Shown: positions 58,840-64,000 of the stretch, piece by piece
How positions within the stretch are numbered: position 1 is the stretch's first letter
Layout: the number at the start of each line of letters is the position of its first letter
NCBI GenBank assembly: GCA_963663395.1
Contig: OY760226.1
Location: 5,270,001 to 5,334,000, forward strand
Direction of reading: 5' to 3'
DNA from: Azophilus sp963663395
GTDB taxonomy: Bacteria > Pseudomonadota > Gammaproteobacteria > Pseudomonadales > Azotimanducaceae
DNA: 64,000 bases
Program-made: the position numbers and the translations under genes
Notes under the pieces: generated by a model
What the model was told of the DNA's origin: nothing
Databases searched by the model: none
What the model saw: the letters and a program-made list of their open reading frames with translations, nothing else

Positions 58840-60318
58840 ATGGCAAGACCATCCCTCCGGCTCATCGCGAATGCCGTCGCGAGCGCCACCATGGTTCTGG
58901 CGCTCTTGTCGCAATCCCCGTCCGCCGACGAGGGATCGCAGAATCTTCTGCCGAAATCCTTCCAGGATGAGTGGTGCGCCTACCGCACGCCCCACTTCGA
59001 ACTCCTCACCGACCTGCCGCATCGGCAGGCGCTTGCCACCATAGGAGGACTGAACCGTTTCCGGCGGATGTTCCTCGCACTCTTTCCCGATGTAACCGGC
59101 AACGGAAGCCTGCCCCTGACGATGCTCGTGTTCCGGCGGGAAAGGGACTTCATCGAGCTATCCGGCAGTTCCAGGTATGCCGGCGTCACCCTCCCCTCCA
59201 TGCACGAATATCGGCTGCTCGCAGCCCGTGGTCAGCGCGGCGCGCCCACCGACAACGCCTGGCACGAGTACGCTCACTATCTGCTGCGTACCCGCACCGA
59301 CCGCAACTACCCCCTCTGGTACGAGGAAGGCTTGGCCACCTACCTGGGCGCCGCCGAACTGGGACGCGACTCGGTCCGCCTGGGCAAGCTGCCCCATCGG
59401 CAGGTGCGCCTCGACGCCAATGACGCGTCAGTTTCGTTCCAGGCGGTAGTCGATGCGACATCGGTTCTGGACCTGGACAGCACCGAGCTTGTCGTCTTCT
59501 ACGGCAAGGCCTGGCTGCTCACGCATTTCATACTGCACGGGCACGACGCCGGATTCCCCGATTGGCGTCCGGCCCTGGAGCAGTACCTGGCCGGCGCCGG
59601 ACGGGATTTCGAGGCCGCTTTCGGCAACTCGCCGCGGGAAGCGGGCGAGTTGCTCAATCAATATCTGAAAGTCCGCCGGCTGCCCGGGCAGACCCTCGCG
59701 CTACCCCGGGCTGAGGTCTCGACGCCGAAGCGCGCCTGCCTGACGGGAGACCAGCGCGACTATGAACTGGCCTTGAGCATCACGCCGCTGAACAGCCGCA
59801 TCGCGGTCCGGGTGCTCGAGGCCATTGAACCCGACGTCAGACTTCTGACCGCGCTGTCCCAGGCGGTGTGGAACGACGGCGACCGCGCACAAGCCCTGGT
59901 CGACCAGGCGCTGGCCCTTGAACCAGCCGACCCGGAAGCCAATGTCCAGTTCGCCCACCTGCTGGTGCGTGGATGCTCGTTCTCCAGCGCCTCCGCTTGC
60001 ATCGGCAAGTGGGCTCGCGCTGTCGAACGCTACCTGGCCGTGCTGGAGCGGAACCCGGAGAGGTACGATGCCGCTTACGGTCTGGGGGTCGCTTACCTGC
60101 ACACCGGCCGCGCTGCCGAAGCCATGCGTTACCTGCGCCTTGCGTACGAAAAGATGCCCTGGGAAGTGAGCGTCAACTTCTATCTCGGCGAGGGCTATCG
60201 AATCGCCGGCGACCCGCGGGCTGCAGCGCACCTGAGAAACGCCCTGAACTGGACGTCCGACCCCATGTGGCGCGAACGCGCGGAGTTCGCCCTGCAACGG
60301 CTAAAAGACGAAAGGTAG
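58840..60318 (+). CDS. Periplasmic gluzincin-like (HExxH) protein with TPR tail
   Basis: 492 residues with a signal peptide ('VASATMVLALLSQSPSADE'). An HExxH zinc motif 'AWHEYAHYLLRT' and, 20 or so residues on, 'LWYEEGLATYLGAAEL' supply the three zinc ligands and catalytic Glu expected of a peptidase of the DUF1570/gluzincin type. Residues from about 340 form TPR-like helices ('DRAQALVDQALALEPADPEA', 'YDAAYGLGVAYLHTGRAAEA'). Probable role: extracytoplasmic metallopeptidase or its scaffold; the substrate is unknown. It is read away from the lipoprotein gene and convergent with the WbpM-like gene. Confidence 0.78.
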   Translation: MARPSLRLIANAVASATMVLALLSQSPSADEGSQNLLPKSFQDEWCAYRTPHFELLTDLPHRQALATIGGLNRFRRMFLALFPDVTGNGSLPLTMLVFRRERDFIELSGSSRYAGVTLPSMHEYRLLAARGQRGAPTDNAWHEYAHYLLRTRTDRNYPLWYEEGLATYLGAAELGRDSVRLGKLPHRQVRLDANDASVSFQAVVDATSVLDLDSTELVVFYGKAWLLTHFILHGHDAGFPDWRPALEQYLAGAGRDFEAAFGNSPREAGELLNQYLKVRRLPGQTLALPRAEVSTPKRACLTGDQRDYELALSITPLNSRIAVRVLEAIEPDVRLLTALSQAVWNDGDRAQALVDQALALEPADPEANVQFAHLLVRGCSFSSASACIGKWARAVERYLAVLERNPERYDAAYGLGVAYLHTGRAAEAMRYLRLAYEKMPWEVSVNFYLGEGYRIAGDPRAAAHLRNALNWTSDPMWRERAEFALQRLKDER

Positions 60319-60394
60319 TTGATCCGGGAGGCCCGTACCTCGCGCCCGCTCGGCGCTTGGAAAGCCAATTCCGAACAAGTGTTCGATGCGAGGT

Positions 60395-62302
60395 CTAGCT
60401 CAACCGCAGCACCGGCGTCTTGGGCACCAGTCCTCCGAGCTGGGACTCCAGGTCGGAACCCTCGATCAGGCCGGATGTGAACGCCTTGATGGCCTCGAAG
60501 TCATAGCTGTCGCAAGCCTGCTCCAGGGTCTTGAGGGCCACGCGCAGTTCCGCCCAGGGCACGAAGCCTTCCTCTGCCCGCATGATGCGCGGGTGTTCGG
60601 TGCCGGTGACGTCCTCGCCGACCAGCAGTTCCTCGTGCAGTTTCTCGCCGGGCCTGAGCCCGATGAACTGGACGTCGATATCGCCGTCGGGCTCGAATTC
60701 CGTCTTCAGGCGGTGCCCCCTGATCAGGGCCATGCGGGCAGCGAGATCCATGATCTTGACGGGTTGGCCCATATCGAGCAGAAAGACATCGCCGCCCCGC
60801 CCCAGGCTCGCCGCCTGCAGAACGAGTTGGGCCGCCTCCTGGATGGTCATGAAATAGCGGGTGACGTCCGGATGGGTCACCGTCACCGGGCCGCCGTTCT
60901 CGATCTGCTCCAGGAACAGCGGCACCACCGAACCGGACGACCCGAGTACGTTGCCGAACCGGACGATGGAGAAACAGGTATCCGGCGCGGTTTCCTGCAA
61001 AGCCTGCAGGATCATCTCACCGAGGCGCTTGCTCGCGCCCATGGCGCTTGTGGTGCGCACCGCCTTGTCCGTGGAAATCAGGATGAAGTCCGTAACGCCC
61101 GCGGCCAGCGCCCCCTCCGCCGTATAGAGGGTGCCGAATGCATTGTTCCTGAGCCCCTGGATGACGTTGTCCTCGACGATGCCCACGTGCTTGTAAGCCG
61201 CCGCGTGGTAGAGCGTCTCGATACCCTGCACTTCTATCGAGCGATGGATGAACGCCCGGTTGGTGACCGACCCGAGCAGGCTGACGATGGAGACGCCGAG
61301 TTGCTCCTCGGTGCAGATCTGCTCGAGTTCCCGCTGGATCTCGAACAGCCCGAACTCGGACTGATCCAGCAACACCAGGCGCCCAGGCCCCTGGCGCACG
61401 ATCTGGCGGCACAGTTCGGAACCGATGGAGCCGCCGGCGCCGGTCACCATGACGTTGCGCCCTGCAACGGATTTCCGCAGCAGGTGGGGCAGCGGGTCCA
61501 CCTCGCTGCGCCCGAGGAGGTCCCTGATCTCCACATCCCGCACCGCGGGCAGGCCCTCGCCCTTGTCCAGCATCAGGTCGCCGATGTCCGGGATGAGGCG
61601 GATGCGTACGCCGAAAGGCTCCAGGAAGTTGAGGATCCGGCGCCGGGCCGCCGCGTTGGAATCGCCTCCCACGGCAACGAGCACCTGCCGGGCATTGGTA
61701 TCGCGCAGCAGACGGGGCAGCGAGCGCGGCGCATGGACGCGCAGGTTGTCGATTACCCGATGCTGCAGTGCAGCATCATCGTCCACGAATGCCATCGGCC
61801 GGAAGTCGCCCTGCCGCAACAGCGACCGGACCAGTTCGACGCCCCGCTTGCCCGCGCCGTAAACGATGACCGGCTCGCTCGATTGCAGGCCGGCATCGCG
61901 CCATTGAAACCAGCCGCGTATGACCAGGCGGCCGACCACGATGCCGAAGACGCCGATCAGCCAGAACATCATCGGCACCGAGCGCGGAAACCCGGCAAGG
62001 GGAACCATGTAGGCAACCACCGCGACCATGGCTGCCCCGATGGCCACGCCCTTGGCCACCGTCCACATGCCGCGGCCACCCATGTAGCGCACCACCTGCC
62101 GGTAGAAACCCTGAACGGCCAGCGCCGGTATGCAGGTGAGCGCCGCCGCGTACGCGGGCCACAACCAGGCGATCTCCGGCGACCACTCGCCGAGCCGCAA
62201 CCCCAGCGCCGTCCATAGGGCCAGCGGCAGCACGGCGGCGTCGAAGAGCAGCGCGAGGCCCTGCTTGTGGCGGCGGGACAGCTTGCCGATGAGGTTGTTC
62301 AT
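60395..62302 (-). CDS. WbpM/CapD-type membrane nucleotide-sugar 4,6-dehydratase
   Basis: 635 residues. Four N-terminal membrane segments (about 15-130), a first Rossmann-like domain ('PVIVYGAGKRGVELVRSLL'), and the SDR catalytic domain starting 'NVMVTGAGGSIGSELCRQI' (about residue 285). The active site reads 'ISTDKAVRTTSAMGASKR': Met stands where other SDRs have Tyr, as is known for the WbpM/FlaA1/PglF group, which converts UDP-GlcNAc to UDP-4-keto-6-deoxy sugars. 'RFGNVLGSSGSVVPLF' and 'GLRPGEKLHEELL' are family signatures. The pathway is O-antigen or capsule precursor synthesis. The start overlaps the stop of the transferase gene by 4 nt, so the locus is an operon. Confidence 0.95.
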   Translation of the reverse strand: MNNLIGKLSRRHKQGLALLFDAAVLPLALWTALGLRLGEWSPEIAWLWPAYAAALTCIPALAVQGFYRQVVRYMGGRGMWTVAKGVAIGAAMVAVVAYMVPLAGFPRSVPMMFWLIGVFGIVVGRLVIRGWFQWRDAGLQSSEPVIVYGAGKRGVELVRSLLRQGDFRPMAFVDDDAALQHRVIDNLRVHAPRSLPRLLRDTNARQVLVAVGGDSNAAARRRILNFLEPFGVRIRLIPDIGDLMLDKGEGLPAVRDVEIRDLLGRSEVDPLPHLLRKSVAGRNVMVTGAGGSIGSELCRQIVRQGPGRLVLLDQSEFGLFEIQRELEQICTEEQLGVSIVSLLGSVTNRAFIHRSIEVQGIETLYHAAAYKHVGIVEDNVIQGLRNNAFGTLYTAEGALAAGVTDFILISTDKAVRTTSAMGASKRLGEMILQALQETAPDTCFSIVRFGNVLGSSGSVVPLFLEQIENGGPVTVTHPDVTRYFMTIQEAAQLVLQAASLGRGGDVFLLDMGQPVKIMDLAARMALIRGHRLKTEFEPDGDIDVQFIGLRPGEKLHEELLVGEDVTGTEHPRIMRAEEGFVPWAELRVALKTLEQACDSYDFEAIKAFTSGLIEGSDLESQLGGLVPKTPVLRLS

Positions 62303-63276
62303 TCAGGCAACCCCGCGCGCAGGCGCCAGGCCGCCACGGCAACAGGCAGCAGTGCAAGACCCTGGAAGGCGGCGCCGAGGACGAGAGAATCCCCATAGGA
62401 TGCGGCTGCAACCGCAAGGGGCAGGAGCCAGAGAACGCACAGCGCTGAAAAGCCGAGCATTGTCCATAAAGTACCGATCCTCGCCGCCAGCTTCTGATAA
62501 AGGTGGCTGCGATGCGGTTCCGTGAATGGCTGCCGGGTCGCTATTCTGACACACAGCGTGTAACTGGCGTCAAACCAGAACGCTGTCAGCAGAATGGTAC
62601 AGGCGAGCAGCGGCACGCCGTACTGCGCCACCAGTTGCACGACGGCAACGCCGATGAGCAGCCCGAGAAAGACGCTGCCGGTGTCTCCCATGAAGATCCG
62701 CGCCGGCGTCCAGTTGTAAACCAGGAACGCCAGCATGGCGCCCGCCGTCAGCCACAGCAGCGCCCCTTCCCAGCCGGGGACACCGCCGGCGAGAAGTTGC
62801 GCGGCGAGACAGAAGAACAGCGTCTGTGTGGCCAGGATGCCGTCGATCCCGTCCATGAAATTGTAGAGATTGATCTGCCACAGCAGCAGCACGCCGACCG
62901 GCGCGTACGCCCACCAGGGCCAGCCCGGCTGCAGCGTCCAGAAAACCAGCCCCAGGGCCAGAAGCTGTGCGGCCATGCGCAGGCCGCGGCCGGTCTCGCG
63001 CAGGTCGTCCACCAGCCCCATGAGAGCCAGCACCGCGCCGCCCGCCAGCAGACCGCTCGGCGCGGGGTTCGCAAGGCTCTGGAATGCAAGAAACGCCAAT
63101 ATCGGCAACGCGAACCCCACGCCGCCGATCGCCGGCGTCGCAACGGTATGAAAGCTGCGGGCATTGGGCACGGCCAGCAAACCGCGCCGCCGCGCAAACG
63201 CCACCAGCAGCCCCTCGAGCACTACCGTGGCCACGAACCCGGCCCCGAGCAGAATCAGCGCTGCCGTCGAGTCCAT
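62299..63276 (-). CDS. WbpL/WecA-like polyprenyl-phosphate sugar-1-phosphate transferase
   Basis: 325 residues, about ten hydrophobic segments. MraY/WecA-superfamily motifs: 'LMGLVDDLRETGRGLRM' (Asp-rich loop), 'NLYNFMDGIDG', 'RIFMGDTGSVFLG' and 'EPHRSHLYQKL' (His-containing loop V). Function: transfers a sugar-1-phosphate (probably an N-acetyl-hexosamine derivative) from its UDP donor to undecaprenyl phosphate at the inner membrane, starting O-antigen repeat synthesis. In Pseudomonas-type loci WbpL is encoded next to WbpM and a WbpV-like epimerase, as seen here. It overlaps the upstream epimerase gene by 22 nt. Confidence 0.95.
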   Translation of the reverse strand: MDSTAALILLGAGFVATVVLEGLLVAFARRRGLLAVPNARSFHTVATPAIGGVGFALPILAFLAFQSLANPAPSGLLAGGAVLALMGLVDDLRETGRGLRMAAQLLALGLVFWTLQPGWPWWAYAPVGVLLLWQINLYNFMDGIDGILATQTLFFCLAAQLLAGGVPGWEGALLWLTAGAMLAFLVYNWTPARIFMGDTGSVFLGLLIGVAVVQLVAQYGVPLLACTILLTAFWFDASYTLCVRIATRQPFTEPHRSHLYQKLAARIGTLWTMLGFSALCVLWLLPLAVAAASYGDSLVLGAAFQGLALLPVAVAAWRLRAGLPE

Positions 63277-64000
63277 GCGACTGTTTCCTCGAGAAGTTCG
63301 GTGGAGGGCCGTGGCGGTTTCCAGGCCGCGAGGCGCTCTGCAGACGCCCCGTCTACCCGCAGCGGGTCGAACAGGCGGCTGAATACATGCCGCATGCCCA
63401 GGCGGCCGGATATCGATTCAGCCAGTTTTCTGGACAGGGGGAATTGCCGCGTTGAATGGCCCGAGAGCCGCTGCAACTCACCGGCCAGCTCGGTGACGCG
63501 CCACTCTTGCCGGTCGCGCACGTGCAGAATCCGGGCGCCATCCAGATTCGCAGCGGGCAACTGCACAAGGAAATCCACCAGGTTCGCAAGGCCCAGCATG
63601 GACCGCTGAGCCGTCGCGCCTGCCAGGGGCAGTGGCAGCCCCGTCCCGCACAGCTTTATAAGGGCGGCAAAATTGCCCCGCACGCCGGGCCCGTACACCA
63701 GCGGCGGCCGAACGATGGCAAGCTTCGTCGACCGGTGATCGGCATCGAGCAAGGTCTGTTCGGCACGGGCCTTGCTGCGGGCATAGTCGCTCTCCGGCGC
63801 ATAGGGGGCATCCGGCGCCAGCGGCGCCTCCGCCACCTCCCCGAGAACCTTGATGGTGCTGAGCCACACGAACGTTCGCACGCCCGCGGCGCGGGCCGCG
63901 GTGAACAGGCGCCGGGTCAACGCCCCGTTGGCCGCATCGAAATCCGCGGCGGTGGCATGCCTCGACCCCTCGTTCAGGCCGGCCAGGTGGTAGACGGTAT
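63255..64000 (-). CDS. NAD-dependent nucleotide-sugar epimerase/dehydratase (extended SDR), 5' end beyond window
   Basis: At least 247 residues; the frame enters from the right edge with 'TVYHLAGLNEGSRHATAADF'. Extended-SDR signatures: 'FVWLSTIKVLGEV' (catalytic Ser/Thr), 'SDYARSKARAEQTLL' (YxxxK), 'LAIVRPPLVYGPGVRGNF', 'MLGLANLVDFLVQLP'. This is the usual third enzyme in WbpL/WbpM O-antigen loci, where a C4 epimerase or reductase (WbpV/WbpK-like) finishes the UDP-sugar for transfer. The N-terminal GxxGxxG is outside the window. Confidence 0.9.
   Translation of the reverse strand, partial: TVYHLAGLNEGSRHATAADFDAANGALTRRLFTAARAAGVRTFVWLSTIKVLGEVAEAPLAPDAPYAPESDYARSKARAEQTLLDADHRSTKLAIVRPPLVYGPGVRGNFAALIKLCGTGLPLPLAGATAQRSMLGLANLVDFLVQLPAANLDGARILHVRDRQEWRVTELAGELQRLSGHSTRQFPLSRKLAESISGRLGMRHVFSRLFDPLRVDGASAERLAAWKPPRPSTELLEETVAWTRRQR

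Noticed and set aside
60386..62218. Long + strand open frame (610 codons) opposite the WbpM-like gene
   Set aside because: The minus-strand frame carries all WbpM motifs; the antisense translation has no recognisable domain and a biased composition.

Overview
The window looks like a chromosomal segment of a G+C-rich gammaproteobacterium, probably marine or host-associated. The reasons are the gene families present: a TonB-dependent receptor with FecI/FecR control, PQQ alcohol dehydrogenase, PhyH dioxygenases, a WbpM/WbpL-type O-antigen locus, and very large secreted multidomain proteins with sulfatase and glycosidase domains. The taxonomic call is inference only.

Left part (1-15.2 kb): ordinary catabolic and secreted-protein genes. 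These are an enoyl-CoA hydratase cut by the window edge, a TIGR03084/DinB-like protein, an SDR remnant, a PhyH dioxygenase plus SAF-domain oxidoreductase pair, a cytochrome c-PQQ dehydrogenase, a YdjM-like membrane hydrolase, a DUF5916 outer-membrane-type protein, an SGNH hydrolase, a carotenoid oxygenase and a TPR protein. 15.4-23.5 kb holds a DUF4143 ATPase and then a compact five-gene minus-strand operon that looks less G+C-rich than its surroundings: ECF sigma, FecR, TonB receptor with STN domain, PhyH dioxygenase, cytochrome P450. It reads as a surface-signalling uptake and oxidation unit for a hydrophobic substrate.

Middle (23.7-48.2 kb): a mosaic island bounded by two inward-facing, truncated IS6-type transposase genes. 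It contains a chimeric transposase-like/Calx-beta protein; a giant secreted protein of about 3,120 residues joining a clan-D (GH27-like) glycosidase, Calx-beta and cadherin-like repeats, a Cys-type sulfatase and a leucine-rich-repeat tail; a MalT-like LuxR regulator; two broken sulfatase genes; and a second, nearly identical glycosidase copy in opposite orientation with a different C-terminus. A copy of the LuxR gene's last 130 bp lies beside that second copy. A module of about 230 residues recurs as intact copies and fragments. Together this points to a sulfated-glycan-degrading surface system that has been duplicated and reshuffled.

Right part (48.2-57.9 kb): an IS91-family element with its tyrosine recombinase, then two Recombinase-in-Trio (RIT) elements, one nested inside the ritC gene of the other. 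Each has perfect terminal inverted repeats (27 bp outer, 28 bp inner). They lie next to a tRNA-Asn gene and a tRNA 3'-half relic. From 58 kb the chromosome resumes with a lipoprotein, an HExxH/TPR protein and an O-antigen-type locus (WbpM-like dehydratase, WbpL-like transferase, nucleotide-sugar epimerase) running off the right edge.
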